From: Bradyrhizobium lablabi
GTDB taxonomy: Bacteria; Pseudomonadota; Alphaproteobacteria; Rhizobiales; Xanthobacteraceae
Assembly: GCF_001440475.1 (NCBI RefSeq)
Contig: NZ_LLYB01000109.1
Span: 66,653 to 114,948, forward strand
DNA: 48,296 nucleotides
Reading direction: 5' to 3'
Positions 24,553 to 32,120 of the stretch are shown piece by piece. The notes below the pieces were generated by a model. The model saw only the letters and a program-made list of their open reading frames with translations, was not told the origin of the DNA and did no database searches. The stretch's first letter is position 1. Every line of letters begins with the position of its first letter. Position numbers and translations under genes: made by a program.

Positions 24553-25683
24553 CTATGCCCCGGCCTTCTTGGCCCGCTGCTGGACCAGCGTTCCGTCTGA
24601 CAACAGCAATTGCCCGTCGACCACGACATCCTCGCCACCGCTAAGGCCTTCCGAGATCACCGACATGCCCTGGGCGGTGCGGTCGACCTTGACCGGCTGG
24701 ACCTTGGCGACACCGTCCTTGATCATGAAAACGAAATTGCCGCTCTGGCTGCGCTGCACGGCGACCGTCGGCACCACGATCGAATCCTCGGATCGGATGA
24801 TCAGCTTGGTCGCGACCAGCGTCCCCGGCCACAGCGCCTCCTTCTCGTTGGCCATGATGCCGCGCACGGTGACCATGCCGGTGGTCTGGTCGACGGTGTT
24901 CTCGACCATCGCAACCTTGCCGCTTTCGGAATGCTGAGAGCCCGGGATGGTCGCGGTGACGCCGGAGGCGCTCTTGGCCATCGCTTCGCGCAGATCAACC
25001 AGCACGCGCTGCGGCACCGTGAAGGTCACGTAGACCGGCGCCATCTGGTTGATGACTGCCAGCGGGGTGGTGTCGGCCGGGCGGACGAAATTGCCGACCT
25101 TCACATTGGCGGCACCGATGCGCCCGGAGAACGGCGCGCGGATCGTGGTGTAACTCTTCTGGACCTTCAGATTATCGAGCGCGGCCTGGTCGGCCTTGAT
25201 GGTGCCGGTCAGGATGTCGGACTGGGTCCTGGCGTTGTCGACATTGACCTGCGTGGTGGCGCCCTTGCCGACGAGGTCGTTGAAGCGGCGCAGGTCGCGC
25301 TGCGCGCCCTCGAGCTGCGCCTGATCCTTGGCGAGCACGCCCTCGGCCTGCTCGATCTGCGCGTCGATCTGGCGGCTGTCCAGCGTGAACAGCAGATCGC
25401 CTTCGTTTACCTTGGCGCCGTCCTCGAAATGGACCGCGACGATGGTGGTCTCCAGCCGCGACTTCAGCGCGACGCTGGAGATCGGCGTCACCATGCCGAT
25501 GGCGTCCACATCGACCGGCATCGATTTGCGCTCGGCCTTGGCGAGCTCGACGGAAACCATCCGCGGACGCTGCGGGCCCTGGGCGTTGCTGCTGCCGCCC
25601 ATCCACGAGGAGCGGGTTATAAAGCCGGCTGCCGTGGCAATGGCGATAGCGCCGACAAGAAGGATTACGGAACGTTTTTTCAT
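24553..25683 (-). CDS. RND efflux periplasmic adaptor (HlyD/MdtA-like membrane fusion protein)
   Basis: The 376-residue protein starts M-K-K-R-S-V-I-L-L-V, a single N-terminal anchor or signal. A lipoyl-like half-motif, a coiled-coil hairpin (about residues 95-165, D-A-Q-I-E-Q-A-E-G-V-L-A-K-D-Q) and T-T-I-R-A-P-F-S-G-R-I-G-A follow, with a beta-barrel region after that. It bridges the RND pump to an outer-membrane channel. The gene is first of the three-gene unit and is divergent from xthA across 162 bases. Confidence 0.95.
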   Translation of the reverse strand: MKKRSVILLVGAIAIATAAGFITRSSWMGGSSNAQGPQRPRMVSVELAKAERKSMPVDVDAIGMVTPISSVALKSRLETTIVAVHFEDGAKVNEGDLLFTLDSRQIDAQIEQAEGVLAKDQAQLEGAQRDLRRFNDLVGKGATTQVNVDNARTQSDILTGTIKADQAALDNLKVQKSYTTIRAPFSGRIGAANVKVGNFVRPADTTPLAVINQMAPVYVTFTVPQRVLVDLREAMAKSASGVTATIPGSQHSESGKVAMVENTVDQTTGMVTVRGIMANEKEALWPGTLVATKLIIRSEDSIVVPTVAVQRSQSGNFVFMIKDGVAKVQPVKVDRTAQGMSVISEGLSGGEDVVVDGQLLLSDGTLVQQRAKKAGA

Positions 25684-25845
25684 ATTTTTTCACGCCCGCC
25701 AGTCCCCAAAAAGAAAGGACGGGAAGGTCTTCTCCTAGCCCCTTGACGGCGATCTTCGCGCCTTATTTCTAAACGGTTATCACAGCCTCGCTGCACATGG
25801 TATGCCACTGCCAGAAAATGTGTAGTTACAATCCCGAGCCATTTC

Positions 25846-26637
25846 ATGCGCGTTGCAACCTGGAACGTTAATTCGATCCGCCAGCGGCTAGAACATCTCC
25901 TGACCTGGCTCAGGGAATGCTCGCCCGACATCGTCTGCCTGCAGGAAATCAAATGCGTGGACGATGCGTTCCCGCGGCTGGAAATCGAGGCGCTCGGCTA
26001 CAACGTCGTCACCCACGGCCAGAAGACCTTCAACGGTGTCGCGCTACTGTCAAAACTGCCGTTCGACGAGACCAAATCCGGCCTGGCCGGCGACGACGAG
26101 GACGCCCACGCCAGATTTCTCGAAGGCGTGGTGACGCTCAAGACCGGGGTCATGCGGATCGCCTGCCTTTACCTGCCCAACGGAAACCCGCCGGAAACCG
26201 ACAAATACCCCTACAAACTCAAATGGATGTCGCGGCTTCTTGAGTATTCGAAGGAGCGGCTTAAGGCGGAAGAACCGCTGGTGCTCGCAGGCGACTTTAA
26301 CGTCATTCCGGCGGCAGCCGACGTCTATAACCCCGCCGCCTGGAGCAACGACGCCCTATTCCGCCCGCAAACCCGCGAAGCCTTCCAGTCCCTGCTCGGC
26401 CTTGGCCTCACCGATGCGCTGCGCACGGTGACCGACGAGCCGGGCCTCTACACTTTCTGGGACTATCAGGCGGGCGCCTGGCAGAAGAACTGGGGCCTGC
26501 GAATCGATCATCTCCTGCTGTCGCCGCAGGCAAGCGACCGGCTGACCAATGTCGGCATCGACAGCTATGTGCGCGCCTGGGAGAAGCCGTCCGACCACGT
26601 CCCGGTCTGGGCGGATTTCGATCTGGAGACGGCTTGA
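25846..26637 (+). CDS. xthA: exodeoxyribonuclease III / AP endonuclease
   Basis: The product is an exonuclease III-family base-excision repair enzyme cutting at abasic sites and degrading 3' ends. Active-site elements are all visible: W-N-V-N-S (Asn7), L-Q-E-I-K (metal Glu34), C-L-Y-L-P-N-G (Tyr), A-G-D-F-N-V-I-P (Asp/Asn), R-I-D-H-L-L-L-S, and S-D-H-V-P-V-W-A-D-F (Asp-His pair). Length is 263 residues. It is divergent from the RND operon, and a GNAT gene overlaps its stop. Confidence 0.97.
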   Translation: MRVATWNVNSIRQRLEHLLTWLRECSPDIVCLQEIKCVDDAFPRLEIEALGYNVVTHGQKTFNGVALLSKLPFDETKSGLAGDDEDAHARFLEGVVTLKTGVMRIACLYLPNGNPPETDKYPYKLKWMSRLLEYSKERLKAEEPLVLAGDFNVIPAAADVYNPAAWSNDALFRPQTREAFQSLLGLGLTDALRTVTDEPGLYTFWDYQAGAWQKNWGLRIDHLLLSPQASDRLTNVGIDSYVRAWEKPSDHVPVWADFDLETA

Positions 26638-27134
26638 GCGCGTCAGGCGCAGCGAAGCCGGAAGTTCGGGATGCAGCGCCCGAAGATGCCGCTGCCGCCT
26701 GCCACGTACTCAGGGAATCGATCGCGCAATTGTGCGTTGCCGATCACGGCAATGATCCGGTGATCCTGAACGCCTGGCTGGCCAACAAGACGCCGGAAAT
26801 CGTGGCGGAATGGACAAGGCAGGAGGGAAACTCGCTCCTGCTCGCGGTCGAGCGCGATGCCGTCCTGGCTGTCGGGGCCGTAACCGACGCCGGCGAGATC
26901 AGGCTGAACTATGTCGCACCCAATGCGCGGTTTCGCGGCGTCAGCCGTGCCTTGCTGAGGGCGCTCGAAGCCAGAGCCGCCGACCGAGGCAATCGCCGCT
27001 GCACGCTCACCAGCACCGAGACCGCGCATCGCTTCTATCAATCGGCAGGGTATATCGATGACGGCGCGCCGACCGGAAAGTTCGGCACGGCTGGCGGCTA
27101 TCCGATGTCGAAGGAAATTGTCGCGAAGTCGTAG
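26634..27134 (+). CDS. GNAT-family N-acetyltransferase
   Basis: The 166-residue protein has the acetyl-CoA-binding beta-strand/loop: L-N-Y-V-A-P-N-A-R-F-R-G-V-S-R-A-L-L, followed by L-T-S-T-E-T-A-H-R-F-Y-Q-S-A-G-Y. It should transfer an acetyl group from acetyl-CoA to an unknown amine. The start is TTG at 26634, overlapping the xthA TGA by 4 bases, with GGAG eight bases upstream, so it is coupled to xthA. The stop codon (TAG at 27132) is built from the first bases of a dispersed repeat, so the natural C-terminus may have been altered. Confidence 0.82.
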   Translation: MSASGAAKPEVRDAAPEDAAAACHVLRESIAQLCVADHGNDPVILNAWLANKTPEIVAEWTRQEGNSLLLAVERDAVLAVGAVTDAGEIRLNYVAPNARFRGVSRALLRALEARAADRGNRRCTLTSTETAHRFYQSAGYIDDGAPTGKFGTAGGYPMSKEIVAKS

Positions 27135-27256
27135 GATGGGCAAAGCCAACGGGTCGCGCGAATGCGCGTCCGATGAAAGGCTCCGCGTGCCCACCATTCA
27201 CGTCAGCGATTTTGGAGAGATGATGGGCACGGCGCGAAGCGCCTTGCCCACCCTAC
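27131..27256. repeat. Dispersed inverted repeat, GTGGGCAAAGCG-type (copy 2)
   Basis: The outer arms gtaggatgggcaaag (27131-27145) and cttgcccaccctac (27243-27256) are reverse complements. Inner arms gcgtgcccaccatt (27185-27198) and gatgatgggcacggc pair across the middle. It fills the whole gap between the convergent GNAT and Sel1 genes. Confidence 0.85.
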
Positions 27257-27265
27257 AATCGCCCG

Positions 27266-28111
27266 TCAGTCGCGCTTGCCCTGCACCCAGTGCTCGAGCA
27301 TCTGCAGCGCCGTGGCGCGGTCGTCGTCGGAGGCCTTGGCGAACGCGCGGTTGTAGCTTTCGCGGATCCAGGACTCGTCGGGGGCAGCGTTGTCGCGCGC
27401 CAGCGTCAGCCACATCAGGCCGCGGGCGGCCTGCCGCGGCAGCCGGTCGCCGTTGAACAGCATCTGGCCGAGCATGGCCTGCGCCTGATGCTGGCCCTTC
27501 TGGGCAGCAAGGCCGAGCCACCGCGCGCCATAGCGGAAGTCGTCCCGCGAGGCGTCCGGGGTCTTCAGATAAAGCCGCGCCAGATCGTATTGCGCGTCGG
27601 CATTGCCGAAATAGGACGCGGCATAGGAGAACATCTCCCGGGCGCGATCAGAGTCCGGCTTGATCTTCGAGTTCGGGATGCCGTTGAGGTAGTAGCGTCC
27701 CAGCGCCACGAAGGCGTTGGCGACGATCGTGGCCTGCGGCGCCGACGGGCTGTCCTCGGCATGCGCGTTGGCGATACGGCTGAAATATTCGAAGGCGCGC
27801 AGATCATCCTGCACGACGCCATCGCCATCGGCATACATCCGGCCGAGCTTCCACTGCGCCACGGGATGGCCGCCCTCAGCGGCGTATTGCAGCGAGTTCA
27901 GGGAGGGTGCTGCGACCGTCGTTGCCGTCGGCGCGGCGGGCGGAGCCTTCTTCAGAGCCTGGGCCGTGACGGCCTGCGCGGCAGCCGGCTGGTTCATCAT
28001 GGGCAGCGTGGCGTCCGGCTTCACCGGCGCGCCATCAAATGCGAATCCGGGAGCCGCCACTGGTGTGGCCCCCAGCATCAACGCAAGAATGATACGCCTA
28101 GATGTCCGCAT
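27266..28111 (-). CDS. Exported Sel1-like/TPR-repeat protein
   Basis: A 281-residue protein with a signal peptide (R-T-S-R-R-I-I-L-A-L-M-L, cleavage after G-F-A). A Pro/Ala-rich stretch leads into Sel1-like helical repeats from about residue 75: A-A-E-G-G-H-P-V-A-Q-W-K-L-G-R-M-Y-A-D-G-D-G-V, then A-D-A-Q-Y-D-L-A-R-L-Y-L, and K-G-Q-H-Q-A-Q-A-M-L-G-Q-M-L-F-N-G. Such repeats mediate protein-protein contacts; a periplasmic scaffold role is inferred. The ATG at 28111 lies within the ilvD 3' end (14-base overlap), so it is in the ilvD transcript. A GTG at 28135 would add eight residues. Confidence 0.85.
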   Translation of the reverse strand: MRTSRRIILALMLGATPVAAPGFAFDGAPVKPDATLPMMNQPAAAQAVTAQALKKAPPAAPTATTVAAPSLNSLQYAAEGGHPVAQWKLGRMYADGDGVVQDDLRAFEYFSRIANAHAEDSPSAPQATIVANAFVALGRYYLNGIPNSKIKPDSDRAREMFSYAASYFGNADAQYDLARLYLKTPDASRDDFRYGARWLGLAAQKGQHQAQAMLGQMLFNGDRLPRQAARGLMWLTLARDNAAPDESWIRESYNRAFAKASDDDRATALQMLEHWVQGKRD

Positions 28112-29822
28112 AACACTGTTTCTCGTGCGCACCACCCGGATGGGTCACAGCCCCGTCCACCGCCGGCCCAACTTGTTGGGCATATTTCCACAGCGCACCC
28201 GATGTGTGGTTAGTCTGTCGGGGCACCCATTTGGTTTTACGTTCGGCGAGTTCGGCGTCGGTCAATTTTACGTTAAGAGTCCCGACCTCGGCGTCGATCT
28301 CGATAATGTCACCATTTTGCAACAGGGCGATCGGACCGCCCACGGCCGCTTCCGGTCCAACATGCCCGATGCAGAAGCCGCGGGTGGCGCCGGAGAACCG
28401 GCCGTCGGTGATCAGGGCGACCTTGCCGCCCATCCCCTGCCCGGTCAGCGCCGCCGTGGTCGAGAGCATCTCCCGCATGCCGGGACCGCCGCGCGGCCCC
28501 TCGTAGCGGATCACGATGACCTCGCCTTCCTTGTAGGTTCGCTTCTGGACCGAATCGAAGGCGTCCTCTTCCCGATCGAAGCAGCGGGCAGGACCGGTAA
28601 ATTTCAACTTCGACATGCCCGCGACCTTCACGATCGCACCCTCCGGAGCGAGATTACCCTTCAGCCCGACAACGCCTCCCGTGACGGTGATCGGGTTGTC
28701 GGCGGACCGCACCACATCCTGGTGCGGATTCCATTTCACGCTCTTGAGGTTTTCGGCGATCGTACGGCCCGTGACGGTTAGGCAATCTCCGTGCAGGTGG
28801 CCATTGTCGAGCAGCGTCTTCATCAGAAGCGGTATGCCGCCAACCTCGAACATGTCTTTGGCAACATAACGGCCCCCCGGCTTCAAATCCGCGACATAAG
28901 GAGTCTTTTTGAAGATTTCGGCGACGTCAAATAAGTCAAACTTGATGCCGCACTCATGCGCGATGGCCGGCAGGTGCAGCGCAGCATTGGTCGAGCCGCC
29001 GGAGGCGGCAACCACGGCTGCTGCGTTTTCCAGCGAGCGGCGGGTGACGATGTCGCGCGGCCGGATGTTGGCTGCGATCAGCTCCAGAATCTTCTCGCCG
29101 GCGGCGGCGCAAAACGCGTCGCGAATCTCGTAAGGCGCTGGCGCGCCAGCCGAATACGGCAGCGCCAGGCCGATCGCCTCGGACACCGTCGCCATGGTGT
29201 TGGCGGTGAATTGTGCGCCGCACGCGCCAGCCGACGGACAGGCCACCCGCTCGATTTCGTCGAGGTCAGCATCCGACATTTCGCCGACCGAGTGCTTGCC
29301 GACCGCCTCGAACATGTCCTGCACCGTGACCTGCTGGCCGCGGAAATTGCCCGGCAGGATCGAGCCGCCGTAAATGAAGATCGAGGGCACGTTGAGCCGG
29401 ACCATTGCCATCATCATGCCCGGCAACGATTTGTCGCAGCCGGCCAGCCCGACCAGGGCGTCGTAGGCGTGGCCCCGGACAGTCAGCTCGACCGAATCGG
29501 CGATGCATTCGCGCGACGGCAGCGACGAGCGCATGCCGTCATGGCCCATGGCGATGCCGTCGGTCACGGTGATGGTGCAGAATTCGCGGGGGGTGCCGCC
29601 GGCGGCCGCGACGCCCTTCTTGACCGCCTGAGCCTGACGCATCAGCGAGATGTTGCAGGGGGCGGCCTCGTTCCAGCAGGACGCGACGCCGACGAAAGGC
29701 TGGTGGATCTGCCGGGTGGTCAGACCCATCGCGTAGAGATAGGACCGATGAGGAGCGCGCTCCGGCCCCTCCGTCACATGACGGCTCGGCAACCTCTTCT
29801 TGATGTCGGTCTTGGCGTCCAT
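28098..29822 (-). CDS. ilvD: dihydroxy-acid dehydratase
   Basis: IlvD dehydrates 2,3-dihydroxy-isovalerate and -methylvalerate to the 2-oxo acids of the valine/isoleucine pathway, using an Fe-S cluster. The three cluster cysteines are seen at 56 (A-P-C-N), 129 (G-C-D-K-S-L-P-G) and 201 (G-A-C-G-A-Q-F-T-A-N). The C-terminal G-R-F-S-G-A-T-R-G is present. The ATG at 29822 (M-D-A-K-T-D-I) gives 574 residues and fits the family start; upstream in-frame ATG/other starts have no better ribosome site. The exported Sel1 gene overlaps its 3' end. Confidence 0.97.
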   Translation of the reverse strand: MDAKTDIKKRLPSRHVTEGPERAPHRSYLYAMGLTTRQIHQPFVGVASCWNEAAPCNISLMRQAQAVKKGVAAAGGTPREFCTITVTDGIAMGHDGMRSSLPSRECIADSVELTVRGHAYDALVGLAGCDKSLPGMMMAMVRLNVPSIFIYGGSILPGNFRGQQVTVQDMFEAVGKHSVGEMSDADLDEIERVACPSAGACGAQFTANTMATVSEAIGLALPYSAGAPAPYEIRDAFCAAAGEKILELIAANIRPRDIVTRRSLENAAAVVAASGGSTNAALHLPAIAHECGIKFDLFDVAEIFKKTPYVADLKPGGRYVAKDMFEVGGIPLLMKTLLDNGHLHGDCLTVTGRTIAENLKSVKWNPHQDVVRSADNPITVTGGVVGLKGNLAPEGAIVKVAGMSKLKFTGPARCFDREEDAFDSVQKRTYKEGEVIVIRYEGPRGGPGMREMLSTTAALTGQGMGGKVALITDGRFSGATRGFCIGHVGPEAAVGGPIALLQNGDIIEIDAEVGTLNVKLTDAELAERKTKWVPRQTNHTSGALWKYAQQVGPAVDGAVTHPGGAHEKQCYADI

Positions 29823-29982
29823 CCGTGGAACCTGTTTCCCAGCCATCTCCTTGTCGGTCTCGGGAGCAATTTCCCGTCGCCTTCGGGCCAATCAGCTTTG
29901 AAAGAAATGGTTTCATTGAGGGGTGTGGCTAAATAGCGGCGCAAGCAAGAGGCAGCCGGGGTGGTTAACCAAATGTTCCCTT

Positions 29983-30004
29983 ATTGTTGCAACCTCGCAA
30001 CAAT
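29983..30004. promoter_or_regulatory. Perfect dyad ATTGTTGC-N6-GCAACAAT upstream of ilvD
   Basis: Eight-base perfect arms with a six-base spacer, about 160 bases upstream of the ilvD ATG. The form fits a dimeric regulator site. It could also form a hairpin, but no T-run follows. The regulator is unknown. Confidence 0.4.
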
Positions 30005-30675
30005 CGTGGCGCGACGGCAACCATTATTCGGACTTATGAAACCCACGGTGTCGCCATTTTCCGGGGTCCATCCGACCTCGAGGCCAGCGCGAACCCCTAT
30101 TCGTGAGCGGTTCGCAACCTGAGGGCGATCACAACAGACGTTTCTCCGCTGCAACCTCAGACTGAATTCGGCGTCCCCCCTGCGCGCCGCCGAGAATCGC
30201 AAAGCGCGATTCGATCGACGTCGCTGCAGTGATTCCCTGGATCGCCTGGCGCAACTCAAACTGCGAAGCACCGAAAGCTGCATGGCCTGACCTCAATCGC
30301 GCCCGAAGCGATCGCGTCAACATTGTGCGGTCGGCACTTTTTGCGTCAGTTTTTCGTCACGCATGATTCCTTGTCGCGATAGGCGCATCAACGAATTGAT
30401 CTGTTGATACCCGAGATGAAACAACGTCGTACGTAATTTGTCGCAGCGGTTTTGATCGCCGACACAATTCGACGGATGCGCGGAAGATCGGTCGCAGTGA
30501 TGCCTTTCGCGTCACCATATTGCCCCTGCGAAACGCAAATCCGCCGCGCGCACGTCCAGCCCCGGGCCCGTTTGGCTGTTCATTCTTCGATGCGGGTGAA
30601 GGATCCTGCCTCACGTCCTTCCCGCGCGCATCACGCGAGGCTTTCCCAAAGTCCGTGGTCGTTTTTAGTACGTGA

Positions 30676-30694
30676 GGCCTCTGAGTAAGAGGTT
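30676..30694 (+). promoter_or_regulatory. Hairpin covering the ribosome site of the RTX-type gene
   Basis: GGCCTCT (30676-30682) can pair with AGAGGTT (30688-30694, two G-U pairs) across a GAGTA loop. The AAGAGG Shine-Dalgarno (30687-30692) of the following gene (ATG 30701) lies in the right arm, so the hairpin could limit translation. Confidence 0.35.
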
Positions 30695-30700
30695 TGAATA

Positions 30701-31657
30701 ATGGCACGCTTCAATCTGAACAGATTCTTCGATGACGGCCGCTTCGAAGATGTTTTCGCCAGGTTCGGCGGCGGCACCGCCGACCATGACCATCTGAACG
30801 GGACAACGGGCAACAACACGTTGTCCGGCGGCGCCAAGGAAGACACGCTCGCCGGCATGGCCGGTAACGACACGCTGAACGGCGGCTCCGGGGCCGACAA
30901 GGTGTGGGGTGGTTCGGGTAACGACAACCTCGCCGGCGGCTCCGGCAACGACCTTCTCGTCGGCGGCTTCGGCGCCGACCGGATGGATGGCGGCACCGGC
31001 AACGACGTGCTGCTCAGCCGCTCGGATGCCGGCGAAATGGTCGCGGCGCAAGACGGCAAGACGCAGATCTTCGCCACCGAATCGGCGGCGTTCAAGGCGG
31101 TCAACGACACCATCACCGGCGGCAGCGGGGCTGACACGTTCCGCTTCGAGATGAACGTGAACGCCAAGGACGAGATCGTCGCCAAGCACGTCAATGCTGA
31201 CGGCACGATCGACTGGGTTGGCGTGACCGGCGAAAACAACGCCACCCACGACCACTGGGTCGACGGCATCGGCAATGACGTGATCCGCGACTTCAACCGC
31301 GCCCAGGGCGACAAGATCGAAATCTCCGGCCACACCGCCGAGGTCAAGTCGATCGAGTACAAGGACAGCAATGGTGACGGCAAGAACGACTACAGCGTGA
31401 TCACCGTCATCAGCCAGCAGGGCAATGCCGGTGCGCATGACGAGGATCTGCTCGGCACCATCACCGTCTACGGCAACCTCGTGAAGCAAAGCGACATTGC
31501 CGTGACCCAGACGGTGTATGGCGCCTACGAAAAGGTCGGCGAACTCAACGGCGCGCACTTCCAACTGGAGGACGACGGCGTGCTGGCCAATGGCGGCACC
31601 GACGGCGGCCACCACAACGAAGCCACCGCAATGGCCAACATGGCCATGTACGGCTAG
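30701..31657 (+). CDS. RTX-type calcium-binding protein, small
   Basis: A 318-residue acidic protein. Residues about 33-105 hold a run of nine-residue G-G-x-G-x-D-x-L-x-type repeats (A-G-N-D-T-L-N-G-G, S-G-N-D-N-L-A-G-G, S-G-N-D-L-L-V-G-G and others), which coil around calcium. One more repeat follows near 145 (I-T-G-G-S-G-A-D-T-F). A later loop D-S-N-G-D-G-K-N-D-Y resembles an EF-hand calcium loop. There is no Sec signal peptide, as expected for type I secretion, but no type I exporter genes are nearby. No enzymatic domain is recognised. The C-terminus is His/Asn/Met-rich. The start has AAGAGG upstream. Confidence 0.88.
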   Translation: MARFNLNRFFDDGRFEDVFARFGGGTADHDHLNGTTGNNTLSGGAKEDTLAGMAGNDTLNGGSGADKVWGGSGNDNLAGGSGNDLLVGGFGADRMDGGTGNDVLLSRSDAGEMVAAQDGKTQIFATESAAFKAVNDTITGGSGADTFRFEMNVNAKDEIVAKHVNADGTIDWVGVTGENNATHDHWVDGIGNDVIRDFNRAQGDKIEISGHTAEVKSIEYKDSNGDGKNDYSVITVISQQGNAGAHDEDLLGTITVYGNLVKQSDIAVTQTVYGAYEKVGELNGAHFQLEDDGVLANGGTDGGHHNEATAMANMAMYG

Positions 31658-31684
31658 GCCGAAAACAACAAGACACAATCACGG

Positions 31685-31709
31685 ACAAGGGCCGCCTCCC
31701 GGCCCTTGT
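31685..31709 (+). terminator. Terminator-like hairpin after the RTX-type gene
   Basis: A perfect 10-base stem ACAAGGGCCG/CGGCCCTTGT with a five-base loop lies 28 bases after the stop codon, followed by a short TTCTCC stretch. It is the strongest terminator-like hairpin of the window. Confidence 0.7.
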
Positions 31710-32120
31710 TCTCCAGCGTCCGGTGTCGATTGCAGCGTCGCCGGGCGCTGGACTGCGTCGATGCGTTCTCTTTGGGCCACCCGGTAGTGGCCCCGTACGA
31801 GCGACATCGCGGATGTTGCTTCCGTCGAGCTACGGCGGACAACGCGTCATCGGGACTACGGTGCTCTGCGGCCAATCCGCCCTGACATCGGCGGCCCCTC
31901 GGTCATTGGTCACCCCTTTTGCGGCGGCGAGCAAGTGCGCGCCGCGACGCTGGAACTCGTCGGGTCCCAATCTGCCTCATTTTGCGCGCGTTTGTTGTGC
32001 AGAGGTGACAATTGCATCTTGAGGGTTGTGGTATTTTTCGAACAGTTCGAACCACACGCATCGCGCGATCTCGTGGTTTCGACAGTGTTTGTGACGTGGC
32101 TTTCGCAGGGGGACCATGGA
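31710..32120. other. Gap upstream of the lytic transglycosylase gene
   Basis: About 410 bases with no supported gene. A perfect TTCGAA-N3-TTCGAA (32037-32051) lies about 70 bases upstream of the transglycosylase ATG. The open frame of that gene extends back to 31935, but the upstream part lacks protein-like character and the signal peptide starts at 32121. Confidence 0.5.
32037..32051. promoter_or_regulatory. TTCGAA-N3-TTCGAA dyad
   Basis: Two perfect TTCGAA hexamers, themselves palindromic, spaced by CAG. They lie 70 bases before the transglycosylase start. The flanks extend the dyad (ggt at 32030-32032, acc at 32051-32053). A regulator site is possible; none is identified. Confidence 0.3.

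Larger units (their letters stand above)
29823..30700. other. Long gene-free region between ilvD and the RTX-type gene
   Basis: About 880 bases without a convincing gene. It should contain the ilvD promoter (minus strand) and the RTX gene promoter (plus strand). Visible structure: a perfect dyad ATTGTTGC-N6-GCAACAAT at 29983-30004, and a hairpin around the RTX ribosome site at 30676-30694. Frames at 29981-30283 and 30357-30707 on the minus strand show no protein-like composition and were not called. Confidence 0.6.

Noticed and set aside
30357..30707. 116-codon minus-strand frame before the RTX gene
   Set aside because: No protein-like pattern, no ribosome site, and it overlaps the leader and start of the RTX gene.
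31935..32120. N-terminal extension of the lytic transglycosylase
   Set aside because: The signal peptide and a good ribosome site mark ATG 32121 as the start.
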